A stretch of DNA of 8,321 nucleotides from MESE01 sp036675035 (GCA_036675035.1 JAKFFO010000140.1:1-8321), one strand, 5' to 3'. Positions 1 through 7,013 are shown, counted from the stretch's first letter. The notes: generated from the sequence alone by a model not told the origin. Made by a program: numbers and translations.

Positions 1-1
1 C

Positions 2-562
2 GCGGCCGCAGCGGCCCGCATGATCGCTGAAGATGGCGCCGATTACAGCAGCGCCAAGCGCAAGGCTGTTCGACAGATCCTTGGCAACACGAAAGCGGCG
101 GGCAATATTTTGCCGGACAATGCGCAAATAGAACAAGAAGTCCGGATATATCAGGAACTCTTTTTCGGCGCACACCAGCCGGCGCGATTATTGCATTTGC
201 GTAAACTGGCATTGCGGCTGATGACGGAATTGGTCCGGTTCAATCCGTATTTAACCGGCGCTGTGCTTAACGGAACGGCCGGGGACCATTCGGAAATCCA
301 CTTGCAGTTGTTTGCGGATAGCTCAAAAGATGTTCAGATTTATCTTTTAAACAAGAACATTCAGTTCGACGTCTCTGAAACGCCTCACTTCAAGAGCGGT
401 CATGATCCGGTTGAAACAGTCAGCTTCATGCTGGAAAAAGAAGGCATACACCTGGCTTTGTATGAAATTGACGATATACGAGGCGCTAATAAAGCAAGCG
501 CCGCGCGCGGAGTCGAGCGAGCCAATATCGAGGCCGTCCGCTTGCTGATTAATGAAACCTGA
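2..562 (+). CDS. Small conserved betaproteobacterial protein, nucleotidyltransferase-like (5' end outside window)
   Basis: Reading the frame back from the ATG at position 20, it stays open to the window edge and encodes Ala-rich residues ending in Arg, as in homologues I recall whose N-terminus leads into an AEDG...AKRKA segment. The true start is therefore probably upstream and this CDS is 5'-partial. Counting from the ATG at 20, 180 residues are seen: a basic helix with AKRKA (12-16), a helical middle (34-72), then GAVLNGTAG (80-88) followed by HSEIHLQLFAD (90-100). That Gly-rich turn followed by SEIH resembles, in degenerate form, the G-S...S-D-I-D core of nucleotidyltransferase folds. Relatives are often labelled UDP-N-acetylmuramate-alanine ligase, but no Mur-ligase ATP-binding motif is visible, so I do not accept that name. 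It ends 5 nt before the thioredoxin-like gene and is probably cotranscribed with it. The molecular function is unknown. Confidence 0.75.
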   Translation, partial: AAAAARMIAEDGADYSSAKRKAVRQILGNTKAAGNILPDNAQIEQEVRIYQELFFGAHQPARLLHLRKLALRLMTELVRFNPYLTGAVLNGTAGDHSEIHLQLFADSSKDVQIYLLNKNIQFDVSETPHFKSGHDPVETVSFMLEKEGIHLALYEIDDIRGANKASAARGVERANIEAVRLLINET

Positions 563-567
563 TAAAA

Positions 568-1089
568 ATGAAAAAGAATATTGTGTTGTTTACAGTGGTT
601 GCAATAGTGTTTGTCGTTATTGGCGGTTATGTTGCATGGCAAAGGCAAGCGCCTGTTCCGCCTCAGAATTCCGTTTCCACACTATTGTTTACTCAAACGC
701 TTCCGGATTCAAAAGGTGTGAACCAGCCTCTTTCGCAATGGAGGGGAAAAACTCTTATTGTGAATTTTTGGGCGACGTGGTGCGCGCCCTGTGTCGATGA
801 AATGCCGGAGCTCGTCGAATTGCAAAAAGAGCAAGCCGAGCGTAATCTCCAAATTATCGGCATCGGCATTGATACGGCTTCCAACATTGCCGAATTTTCG
901 TCTAAACATAAAATTGATTATCCTTTGTACGTAGCCGGAATGAATGGAACCGAGCTGTCCAGAAAATTTGGTAACCAGGCCGGCGGCTTGCCATATACTG
1001 TGCTGATCGGGCCGGATGGACAGATCAGGAAGGCCTATTTGGGCCGTTTGAAAATGGAACAACTACGTCGCGATTTGGCCGCGCTCTAA
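568..1089 (+). CDS. TlpA/ResA-family thiol:disulfide reductase, membrane-anchored
   Basis: The 173-residue protein has a short N-terminus (MKKN) and a single hydrophobic segment at about residues 5-24, giving an uncleaved anchor or signal that places the rest in the periplasm. The thioredoxin fold follows, with the redox motif WCAPC at 71-75 (Cys72 and Cys75), preceded by VNFWAT, and the conserved cis-proline before a Tyr-Thr-Val strand (Pro142). This layout is typical of TlpA/ResA/CcmG-like reductases, which pass electrons to oxidised thiols, for example during cytochrome c maturation; the actual substrate cannot be read from sequence. Helix-strand elements after the CxxC (IIGIGID, 97-102) match the AhpC/TSA-Redoxin form of the fold. 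It begins 5 nt after the preceding stop and has no clear Shine-Dalgarno sequence, which suggests translational coupling. The length is normal for the family. Confidence 0.9.
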   Translation: MKKNIVLFTVVAIVFVVIGGYVAWQRQAPVPPQNSVSTLLFTQTLPDSKGVNQPLSQWRGKTLIVNFWATWCAPCVDEMPELVELQKEQAERNLQIIGIGIDTASNIAEFSSKHKIDYPLYVAGMNGTELSRKFGNQAGGLPYTVLIGPDGQIRKAYLGRLKMEQLRRDLAAL

Positions 1090-1108
1090 GCGCAAAAGAT
1101 CTTTCCCC

Positions 1109-1138
1109 TTGCCAACCAACGCGATTTAGCGGCAAAAT
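1109..1138 (+). promoter_or_regulatory. Candidate sigma-70 promoter for aroQ
   Basis: In the 82-nt gap after the thioredoxin-like gene, TTGCCA (1109-1114, five of six matches to TTGACA) is followed after 18 nt by CAAAAT (1133-1138, four of six matches to TATAAT). It would give a leader of roughly 25-30 nt containing the aroQ ribosome site CGGAG (1157-1161). The spacing is acceptable but the -10 is weak, so this is a suggestion only. Confidence 0.3.
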
Positions 1139-1171
1139 GCGCGCAACCTCGTCAAACGGAGTTGTATCTCG

Positions 1172-1609
1172 ATGGCATCAAATATTCTTTTGCTCAATGG
1201 TCCGAACCTGAATCTGCTGGGTACGCGCGAGCCGGAGATTTATGGAGCGCATACGCTCGCCGATATAGAGCGCGCTGCAAAGGTGCAGGCCAGTGCTGCG
1301 GGAGCCGTTCTTGAAAGCTTCCAGACGAATCATGAGGGCGCGCTGATCGATCGTATTCATGCCGCGAAGGTTGCAGGCGTCGATGCAATTGTTATCAATC
1401 CGGGCGGATTGACCCATACCAGCGTCGCATTGCGCGACGCCTTGGCGGCGGTTGCGATTCCATTTGTAGAGATTCATATATCGAACATTCATCAACGCGA
1501 AGAGTTTCGTCATAAGTCCTATCTTTCGGCGATTGCTGTTGGCGTCGTATGTGGACTCGGAATGGAAGGTTATCGAGCGGCCATCGACTTCGCACTCAAA
1601 AAGCTTTAA
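1172..1609 (+). CDS. aroQ: 3-dehydroquinate dehydratase, type II (AroQ)
   Basis: This enzyme converts 3-dehydroquinate to 3-dehydroshikimate, the third step of the shikimate pathway to aromatic amino acids and folate, and works in the cytosol as a dodecamer in characterised members. The 145 residues match the compact type II class. The N-terminus has LLNGPNLNLLGTREPEIYG, carrying the lid Arg19 and catalytic Tyr24. QTNHEGALID follows at 51-60, then INPGG with Asn76, and EIHISN with Glu100 and catalytic His102. Arg113 in EEFRHKS is the substrate-binding arginine. The ATG at 1172 is preceded by CGGAG with a 10-nt spacer and gives the family's usual N-terminus. It lies just upstream of accB and accC, a common betaproteobacterial and gammaproteobacterial arrangement, though a perfect -10 between aroQ and accB suggests accB can be transcribed separately. 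Nothing is missing or unusual. Confidence 0.97.
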   Translation: MASNILLLNGPNLNLLGTREPEIYGAHTLADIERAAKVQASAAGAVLESFQTNHEGALIDRIHAAKVAGVDAIVINPGGLTHTSVALRDALAAVAIPFVEIHISNIHQREEFRHKSYLSAIAVGVVCGLGMEGYRAAIDFALKKL

Positions 1610-1614
1610 TTTTC

Positions 1615-1642
1615 TTCATTTGTCGATAAAATCCCTTATAAT
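1615..1642 (+). promoter_or_regulatory. Candidate promoter for accB-accC, perfect -10 hexamer
   Basis: A perfect TATAAT at 1637-1642 lies 46 nt before the accB start, in the 79-nt gap after aroQ. The best-spaced -35 (TTCATT, 1615-1620, 16-nt spacer) matches TTGACA at only three positions. A better-looking TTGTCG at 1620-1625 is only 11 nt away and is too close. TAAAAT at 1627-1632 is an alternative -10. Transcription would start near 1649 and give a leader of about 40 nt containing the strong ribosome site GAGGGA (1677-1682). Confidence 0.5.
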
Positions 1643-1688
1643 CACGACATCTTAACCTTAACACGCTAAAAATTCCGAGGGATCTCAT

Positions 1689-2144
1689 ATGGATTTACGC
1701 AAACTCAAGACTTTGATCGATTTGGTTGCAGAATCAGATATCGCCGAACTGGAAGTGACCGAAGGGGAAAGCAAGGTCAGGATCGTCAAGTCCGGTGCCG
1801 CGCCCCAGAACCAGGTCGTCATGATGCAACCGCAATCCGCGCCGCAAGCGCCCATGCAATCCGGAACAGCTCCGGTAGCCGTCCAGGCACCGGTTACGGT
1901 CGAGCCGGAAGGTCATATAGTCAAATCTCCGATGGTCGGCACTTTTTACCGGTCTTCGGCACCCGGATCTCCACCTTTCATCGAAATCGGGTCGACTGTC
2001 AAGGAAGGCCAGACGCTTTGCATTATCGAGGCAATGAAGCTTCTCAACGAGATCGATGCCGATGTATCGGGCACAGTCAAGCAAATACTTGTCGAAAATG
2101 GTCAGCCGGTCGAATTCGGGCAGCCACTGTTTGTAATCGGTTAA
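1689..2144 (+). CDS. accB: Acetyl-CoA carboxylase biotin carboxyl carrier protein
   Basis: AccB carries the biotin that shuttles carboxyl groups from biotin carboxylase (AccC) to the carboxyltransferase (AccA/AccD) in the first committed step of fatty acid synthesis. The 151-residue protein has the expected parts: a helical N-terminal region (1-35, MDLRKLKTLIDL), a flexible Pro/Ala/Gln-rich linker (about 37-75), and a biotinyl domain (about 76-151). The domain holds EAMKLLNEI, with Lys117 as the biotinylated residue, and the thumb characteristic of true BCCPs (PMVGTFYRSSAPGSPPF, about 81-97). The start is well supported, with GAGGGA six nt upstream. The stop is followed by 88 nt before accC, with a small inverted repeat between them. 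Amounts of AccB are autoregulated in E. coli; nothing in this sequence proves the same here. Confidence 0.98.
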   Translation: MDLRKLKTLIDLVAESDIAELEVTEGESKVRIVKSGAAPQNQVVMMQPQSAPQAPMQSGTAPVAVQAPVTVEPEGHIVKSPMVGTFYRSSAPGSPPFIEIGSTVKEGQTLCIIEAMKLLNEIDADVSGTVKQILVENGQPVEFGQPLFVIG

Positions 2145-2156
2145 GTGTTGTGCGCC

Positions 2157-2184
2157 CGGCGCTCGCTTCACACCTCAAGCGCCG
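2157..2184 (+). repeat. Small GC-rich inverted repeat between accB and accC
   Basis: CGGCGCT (2157-2163) and AGCGCCG (2178-2184) form a perfect 7-bp stem around a 14-nt loop in the accB-accC spacer. No T-run follows, so it is not a standard intrinsic terminator. It could act in mRNA stability or processing between the two cistrons, or be chance in GC-rich DNA. Confidence 0.35.
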
Positions 2185-2232
2185 CCCCATTCATCCGCGC
2201 CCAATCCTTATAACGCCTCACATTTCCCTACT

Positions 2233-3606
2233 ATGTTCGAAAAAATCCTGATCGCCAACCGTGGTGAAATTGCGCTTCGTATCCAGCGCGCCTGCCGTGA
2301 GATGGGCATCAAATCGGTGGTCGTCCACTCTGAAGCGGACCGCGATGCAAAATACGTAAAGCTGGCCGACGAGTCAGTCTGTATCGGGCCCGCGCAATCC
2401 GCACTCAGCTATCTCAGCATGCCGGCAATTATCAGCGCGGCCGAGGTCACGGATGCCGAAGCGATTCATCCCGGCTATGGATTCCTTTCCGAGAACGCCG
2501 ACTTTGCAGAGCGCGTCGAACAATCGGGTTTCGTATTTATCGGACCGCGTTCAGAGTCGATTCGAATGATGGGCGACAAGGTATCGGCAAAACAGGCGAT
2601 GATCAAAGCCGGCGTACCTTGCGTGCCAGGTTCGGAAGGCGCATTGCCGGACGATCCAAAGGAAATAATCCGCGTTGCGCGCAAAGTCGGTTATCCGGTC
2701 ATCATCAAGGCCGCCGGCGGCGGCGGCGGACGCGGCATGCGCGTGGTGCATACCGAAGCGGCTTTGCTGAATGCAGTCACGATGACCAAAACGGAAGCCG
2801 GGTCCGCGTTCGGGAATCCGGAAGTCTACATGGAGAAATACCTGGAGAATCCACGCCATGTGGAAATCCAGATTCTGGCCGACGAATTCAAGAATGCCGT
2901 ATGGCTTGGCGAACGCGATTGCTCAATGCAGCGGCGTCATCAAAAAGTAATTGAGGAAGCGCCGGCGGTCGGCATTCCGCGCAAGCTGATTGAGAAAATC
3001 GGCGATCGCTGCGCGGAAGCTTGCCGCAAGATGGGCTACCGCGGTGCCGGCACGTTCGAATTTTTGTATGAAAATGGCGAGTTCTATTTCATCGAAATGA
3101 ATACCCGCATACAGGTGGAACATCCGGTGACGGAAATGATTACCGGAATCGATCTTGTACAGGAACAGATTCGCATTGCCGCAGGGGAGAAATTACGTTT
3201 TCGTCAACGTGATATTGAGCTGAAGGGACACGCGATCGAATGTCGCATCAATGCGGAAGACCCATTCAAGTTCACACCATCACCCGGCAAGATCATCTCA
3301 TGGCATGCGCCGGGCGGGCCGGGCATTCGTGTCGACTCGCATGCTTATGCCGGCTACTACGTCCCGCCGCATTATGACTCGATGGTCGGCAAGGTCATTT
3401 CGTATGGTGTGACGCGCGAGCAAGCGATCAAGCGCATGCAGATCGCGTTGTCCGAAATGGTGGTTGAGGGAATCCTGACCAATATTCCATTGCATCGCGA
3501 GTTAATGATCGATGCACGCTTCATCGAAGGCGGTACAAACATTCATTACCTTGAGCAAAAACTGGCAGACAAACCGGATTTGCCGAAAGAAGCCAAAAAG
3601 GCTTGA
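2233..3606 (+). CDS. accC: Acetyl-CoA carboxylase biotin carboxylase subunit
   Basis: AccC uses ATP and bicarbonate to carboxylate the biotin on AccB, in the cytosolic acetyl-CoA carboxylase complex. The 457 residues comprise an N-terminal biotin-carboxylase domain (1-110), an ATP-grasp domain (about 115-325) and a C-terminal domain (about 335-440). Key residues fall at the same numbers as in the E. coli enzyme: Lys116, Lys159, the glycine-rich loop AGGGGGRGMR (161-170), Glu201, His209, Lys238 in RRHQKVIEEAP, metal ligands Glu276 and Glu288, catalytic Glu296 with Arg292 in EMNTRIQVEHP, and Arg338. The C-terminal tail is lysine-rich and slightly longer than in E. coli. The ATG at 2233 gives the canonical MFEKILIANRGEIA start, yet the 20 nt before it are pyrimidine-rich and show no Shine-Dalgarno sequence. 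prmA follows after 18 nt. Confidence 0.99.
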   Translation: MFEKILIANRGEIALRIQRACREMGIKSVVVHSEADRDAKYVKLADESVCIGPAQSALSYLSMPAIISAAEVTDAEAIHPGYGFLSENADFAERVEQSGFVFIGPRSESIRMMGDKVSAKQAMIKAGVPCVPGSEGALPDDPKEIIRVARKVGYPVIIKAAGGGGGRGMRVVHTEAALLNAVTMTKTEAGSAFGNPEVYMEKYLENPRHVEIQILADEFKNAVWLGERDCSMQRRHQKVIEEAPAVGIPRKLIEKIGDRCAEACRKMGYRGAGTFEFLYENGEFYFIEMNTRIQVEHPVTEMITGIDLVQEQIRIAAGEKLRFRQRDIELKGHAIECRINAEDPFKFTPSPGKIISWHAPGGPGIRVDSHAYAGYYVPPHYDSMVGKVISYGVTREQAIKRMQIALSEMVVEGILTNIPLHRELMIDARFIEGGTNIHYLEQKLADKPDLPKEAKKA

Positions 3607-3624
3607 ATCAAATAAAGCTATCTC

Positions 3625-4575
3625 ATGAGCTGGACTGAAATCGTCATTGAAGTCGCACGTCATCATGCAGAAAACCTGTCTGATGCATTGATGGACGCCG
3701 GTGCCCTTTCAGTGTCGGTGGAAGACGCGGACCAGGGAACCGAATCGGAGCAACCCTTGTTCGGCGAACCTGGTATGGAACCGGAACAAGCAGCATGGGA
3801 ACACAGCCGGGTCATTGCGTTGGCGGCTGCGGATGCAAACCATGCCGATATTGTCGCAGCAGCACTTGACGCGAGCGGGCTCGGCGGAAACTCCGAGCCC
3901 GTCACCTACACATTGCGTTCGGTGGCCGAACAGGATTGGGTGCGCTTGACCCAGTCACAGTTCGATCCGATCCATATCGGGAAAAATATCTGGGTCGTGC
4001 CGAGCTGGCACGACAAGCCGGACCCGAATGCGCTGGTGCTGGAGCTGGATCCGGGCCTGGCGTTCGGCACGGGCAGTCATCCGACCACCCGGCTATGCAT
4101 GGAATGGCTGGAGGCGCATGCGCCCGAAATGCTATCGGTGCTCGATTACGGTTGCGGCTCCGGTATTCTTGCGATGGTGGCGGAAAAACTGGGAGCGGCG
4201 CAGGTTGTCGGCATCGATATCGATCCGCAGGCGATAGAATCGGCTCGCTACAACAGCATCCGGAATAACTGTGAAATCGACTATTATTTACCGGAACAGT
4301 TCTCGGAGACTTTGCTGGATGCGACGTTCGATATCGTGGTTGCCAATATTCTTTCCAGTCCGCTGAAATTGATGGCACCGATGCTGGCCGCGCGCGTGGC
4401 GCCAGGCGGCGCATTGGTGCTTTCCGGCGTGTTGGTACGCCAGGCGGAAGAAGTGGCGGCGGCTTATGCGCCATTCATCGACTTGAAAGTCTGGGCTGAG
4501 CGGGATGGATGGGTCGCTCTGGCGGGGCGACTGACCGGTACACCAGGCGCCTCAACCGGCGATGCACAGCAGTAA
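3625..4575 (+). CDS. prmA: Ribosomal protein L11 methyltransferase
   Basis: PrmA transfers methyl groups from S-adenosylmethionine to amino groups of ribosomal protein L11. The 316-residue protein has an N-terminal L11-recognition domain (about 1-105) and a Rossmann-fold methyltransferase domain (about 125-303). Visible motifs are LDPGLAFGTGSHPTTRLC (141-158), the SAM loop DYGCGSG (174-180), the acidic VGIDIDPQA (195-203) and the NILSSPL motif (241-247) near the active site. The N-terminal domain carries an acidic stretch (about 33-60) of the kind I associate with betaproteobacterial PrmA. The start is 18 nt after accC, with only a weak purine run upstream, so it is probably read as part of the acc transcript. 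The last residues (TGTPGASTGDAQQ) look disordered and end 2 nt before the next gene. Confidence 0.97.
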   Translation: MSWTEIVIEVARHHAENLSDALMDAGALSVSVEDADQGTESEQPLFGEPGMEPEQAAWEHSRVIALAAADANHADIVAAALDASGLGGNSEPVTYTLRSVAEQDWVRLTQSQFDPIHIGKNIWVVPSWHDKPDPNALVLELDPGLAFGTGSHPTTRLCMEWLEAHAPEMLSVLDYGCGSGILAMVAEKLGAAQVVGIDIDPQAIESARYNSIRNNCEIDYYLPEQFSETLLDATFDIVVANILSSPLKLMAPMLAARVAPGGALVLSGVLVRQAEEVAAAYAPFIDLKVWAERDGWVALAGRLTGTPGASTGDAQQ

Positions 4576-4577
4576 CC

Positions 4578-5732
4578 ATGGCGTTAGCGACCCGATGCCC
4601 GCACTGCCAGACGACTTTTCGGGTGGCCCATGATCAATTGAAACTTCGGGCAGGACTGGTCCGCTGCGGCGCATGCAAGGAAATATTCAACGGCGTCGAA
4701 AATTTACTGCCGGTCGAGACACTCCAGCAATCGGCGACGCTGCAAGGTTCCAGTTCGACTCAGGCCCAAGAAGATTCCGCTACCCAATCCCGAGAAGATG
4801 TACATGCGCCGGCCGGACAAGCCGCGATAACACCGCCGCATACAGTGTCGCCGCCTAACGAGCGGGTCGAAGAATCTCAGACGACAAACGTTAGGATGAC
4901 CGATGATGCGGCAGAACCTGCGCCAGGTCATGCGGATACTGATGCAGATCCGCTGCAGCGCATGACCCTGATGGATTTTTCTGCATGGGAAAGCGCTGAC
5001 GACGCAAGTGCAGTTCAGGATAAGAATATTGCGGATCAGGACCTGCCGCTAAAAAATGACCCGGGCACATACTCGCAAACCGAGCCACAACAGGATACAG
5101 CGGATGAACTGGACCGAGCAATCGAGGACTTGCAGCGCAAACCCTGGCGCCGTAAAAAATCAAAGAAAAGCGTCGATGACGATATCGAAGGCGACGACGA
5201 CATAGCGGAGCCAGATTTCGTCAAGCGTGCGCGCCGACAGCAGCAAATGGGGCGCACTCTTCGTATATTGATGAGCATCGGATCGCTGATCTTGCTGATT
5301 ACCCTGCTTGGCCAGAGCGCCTACACATTCCGGAATCAGCTTGCGGCACGACTGCCGGAATTGACGCCCATGCTGATCGAGGCCTGTGCACGCATTGGTT
5401 GCGACGTGGGTTTTCCGGCTCAGATTGATGCAGTATCGATCGAGTCAAATGAGCTGCAAACGCTGGTGACGAATCAGGATACTTTTGTACTCAATGTATT
5501 GTTGCGCAATCGAAGCGCAACAACCCAGGCGTGGCCAAGTATTGAATTGACACTAAACGACGCAAACGAGAAAGCCATTGCCCGGCGGGTATTTTCACCG
5601 CGTGAATATCTCGGCTCCCCAAACGTTTTAAAGAATGGTTTTGGCGCAAATTCGGAGCAGTCGATCAAAATCTTTTTCGAGCTGTCAGAGCTGAAAGCAT
5701 CAGGGTATCGGGTGTATCTGTTTTATCCATAA
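4578..5732 (+). CDS. Zinc-ribbon (MJ0042-type) and DUF3426 single-pass membrane protein
   Basis: The frame is open further upstream (an ATG at 4509), but the chosen ATG at 4578 gives 384 residues beginning MALATRCPHCQTTF, the usual start of this family, and avoids a 69-nt overlap with prmA. Domains in order are an MJ0042-type zinc ribbon with Cys7, Cys10, Cys30 and Cys33; a long low-complexity Gln/Ser/Asp-rich region (about 48-185), presumably disordered; a basic patch (187-197) next to an acidic one (199-208); a second basic patch (215-220); a membrane helix at about 229-247; and a DUF3426 domain to the C-terminus. The basic residues before the helix favour a cytoplasmic N-terminus and a periplasmic DUF3426 domain. 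The function is unknown. Placement 2 nt after prmA suggests coupled translation. A short segment, RMTLMDFSAW (128-137), stands out in the otherwise featureless linker. Confidence 0.9.
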   Translation: MALATRCPHCQTTFRVAHDQLKLRAGLVRCGACKEIFNGVENLLPVETLQQSATLQGSSSTQAQEDSATQSREDVHAPAGQAAITPPHTVSPPNERVEESQTTNVRMTDDAAEPAPGHADTDADPLQRMTLMDFSAWESADDASAVQDKNIADQDLPLKNDPGTYSQTEPQQDTADELDRAIEDLQRKPWRRKKSKKSVDDDIEGDDDIAEPDFVKRARRQQQMGRTLRILMSIGSLILLITLLGQSAYTFRNQLAARLPELTPMLIEACARIGCDVGFPAQIDAVSIESNELQTLVTNQDTFVLNVLLRNRSATTQAWPSIELTLNDANEKAIARRVFSPREYLGSPNVLKNGFGANSEQSIKIFFELSELKASGYRVYLFYP

Positions 5733-5855
5733 CAATCCGGCAGTGCCGCTGATTTCTGCATCAAATTCGCGATATCAACCGATCGACAGTGACGGTCATT
5801 TTTCTCTTCCTACTGAATTCAATCTCAAACCAAATTTATTTTTCGGAAATTATCC

Positions 5856-6788
5856 ATGACCTCCCTGATTTGCGGCTCCGTTGCCTTCGATACCATCATG
5901 TCCTTCAACGGTCGTTTTTCCGAAGCGCTGCTGGCGGATCAACTACATAAGATTAACGTGGCTTTTCTGGTACCAAGTATCCGCCGCGAATTTGGTGGCT
6001 GTGCCGGCAATATCGCATATAACCTGAAACTGCTGAACGGCGATCCATTGATCATGGCAACCATTGGGCAAGACGGCGGTCCGTATCTCGACCGCCTGGA
6101 GCGCCTCGGGATTTCCAGGCGCTGCATCAGGACTATCGAATCTTCATACACGGCGCAAGCATTCATTACAACCGATTCCGACAGCAATCAGATCACTGCT
6201 TTTCATCCTGGTGCGATGGCGCTATCGCACCAAAATCGGATTGCCGACGCCGGCAAAGTCGGCCTGGCAATTATTGCGCCTGATGGACGTGACGGCATGG
6301 TGCAACATGCAGAAGACTGCGCCAACCTGAACGTGCCGTTCATTTTCGATCCAGGGCAGGGTCTGCCGATGTTCAGCGGGCCTGAGCTGGTGCACTTCAT
6401 TGAGCTTGCCACCTATGTCGCAGTCAATGATTACGAAGCGGAGCTTTTGACCGAACGTACCGGGCTCGCCCTGAAAGACATCGCGCAGCGTGTATCTGCA
6501 TTGGTGGTGACGCGGGGCGAACAGGGTGCGGAAATTTATACGGAGAATCAGCGTATTGACATTCCGTGTGTAGCTGTCGACCAGGTAGTTGATCCAACCG
6601 GTTGCGGCGACGCTTTTCGTGCCGGAATGTTATTTGCATTAACGAACGGAATGGACTGGCTGACTACTGGCCGGCTTGCCAGCTTGATGGGTGCAATCAA
6701 GATTACGTATCAAGGCGGACAGAATCATGCGCCTTCGGTGGCGGAGATTGAAGACCGCTTCCAGGAAGAATTCGGTTATCGCTTTTAA
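5856..6788 (+). CDS. PfkB/ribokinase-family kinase, adenosine-kinase-like
   Basis: The 310-residue protein belongs to the PfkB family, which phosphorylates a sugar or nucleoside hydroxyl using ATP. The N-terminal GG-containing substrate motif appears as REFGGCAGNIAYNL (44-57). The second signature is DPTGCGDAFRAGM (246-258), where Asp252 is the catalytic base and GCGD forms the anion hole. VVTRGEQGAE (217-226) is the nucleotide-binding strand and turn. Start MTSLICGSVAFDTIM is usual, with GGAAA six nt before the ATG. Similar genes in related bacteria are labelled carbohydrate kinase or adenosine kinase, and I cannot tell the substrate. It follows the DUF3426 gene by 123 nt, a gap with no convincing promoter or terminator, so it may form its own unit. 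A perfect 9-bp inverted repeat lies inside it (6209-6232). Confidence 0.92.
   Translation: MTSLICGSVAFDTIMSFNGRFSEALLADQLHKINVAFLVPSIRREFGGCAGNIAYNLKLLNGDPLIMATIGQDGGPYLDRLERLGISRRCIRTIESSYTAQAFITTDSDSNQITAFHPGAMALSHQNRIADAGKVGLAIIAPDGRDGMVQHAEDCANLNVPFIFDPGQGLPMFSGPELVHFIELATYVAVNDYEAELLTERTGLALKDIAQRVSALVVTRGEQGAEIYTENQRIDIPCVAVDQVVDPTGCGDAFRAGMLFALTNGMDWLTTGRLASLMGAIKITYQGGQNHAPSVAEIEDRFQEEFGYRF
6209..6232 (+). repeat. Perfect 9-bp inverted repeat inside the kinase gene
   Basis: TGGTGCGAT (6209-6217) and ATCGCACCA (6224-6232) flank a 6-nt loop, GGCGCT. They encode residues around PGAMALSH. A stem this perfect inside a coding region is unusual, though one case can arise by chance. It is followed by AAAATC rather than a T-run, so it is not a plus-strand intrinsic terminator. 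On the minus strand the stem is preceded by TTTT, not followed by it. Confidence 0.6.
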
Positions 6789-6802
6789 TGAATTGCGACT
6801 AA

Positions 6803-7013
6803 CTACTCTTCGACACAGGCAGCGATGCTGCCGCCGATCGAAAACGCAAGAAGTAATAGCGACATCGCTATATGAACGATGTCGGAGCTGGCATGTCGTT
6901 TCGGTTCGGCGAAGCCGTAAAAAGTGTCGCCAAGGGCAGCGAATTCGGAATACGCACCGATGCATCCACTGCACTCATATTTGATGACTTCACATTCCCG
7001 GCCAACCCAGCAT
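6803..7013 (-). pseudogene. Possible small Cys-rich membrane protein, start missing or frameshifted
   Basis: Immediately after the yggU stop, the same minus-strand frame stays open for 76 sense codons (7033 down to a TAG at 6803-6805). The product has Cys-x2-Cys in KYECSGCIGAYSEF, an EPKRHASSD stretch, and a C-terminal hydrophobic helix (IVHIAMSLLLLAFSIGG) ending AACVEE. This looks like a tiny zinc-binding membrane protein. It ends only 14 nt from the convergent kinase stop, as a real gene would. However, no ATG, GTG or TTG occurs in frame before the Met near the helix. An ATG at 7013-7011 lies one frame away and runs into a TGA at 6992-6990, so a single-base frame change between them would restore a start. 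It may be a decayed gene, a sequencing error, or a non-canonical start such as ATT or ATC. An opposing 52-codon frame (6872-7030, plus strand) exists but shows no motif or ribosome site. Confidence 0.35.

Noticed and set aside
2..9. GCGGCCGC at the left edge, which could be a NotI cloning-junction site
   Set aside because: It is in frame with an Ala-rich N-terminal helix expected for this family, so it is more likely native coding sequence than a vector junction.
2018..2251. Plus-strand frame overlapping accB and accC, and similar long frames opposite accC and prmA
   Set aside because: These are shadows of strongly conserved genes, with Arg/Cys-rich compositions and no recognisable domain.
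4509..4577. In-frame upstream extension of the zinc-ribbon gene from the ATG at 4509
   Set aside because: It overlaps prmA by 67 bases, the 23 extra residues are Arg-rich and look like out-of-frame prmA translation, and family members start just before the first CxxC.
5733..5855. Promoter (TCGACA at 5783) and terminator (CGGCAGTGCCG just after the DUF3426 stop) before the kinase gene
   Set aside because: No -10 hexamer lies at 16-18 nt from the TCGACA, and the stem is only 4 bp with no T-run.
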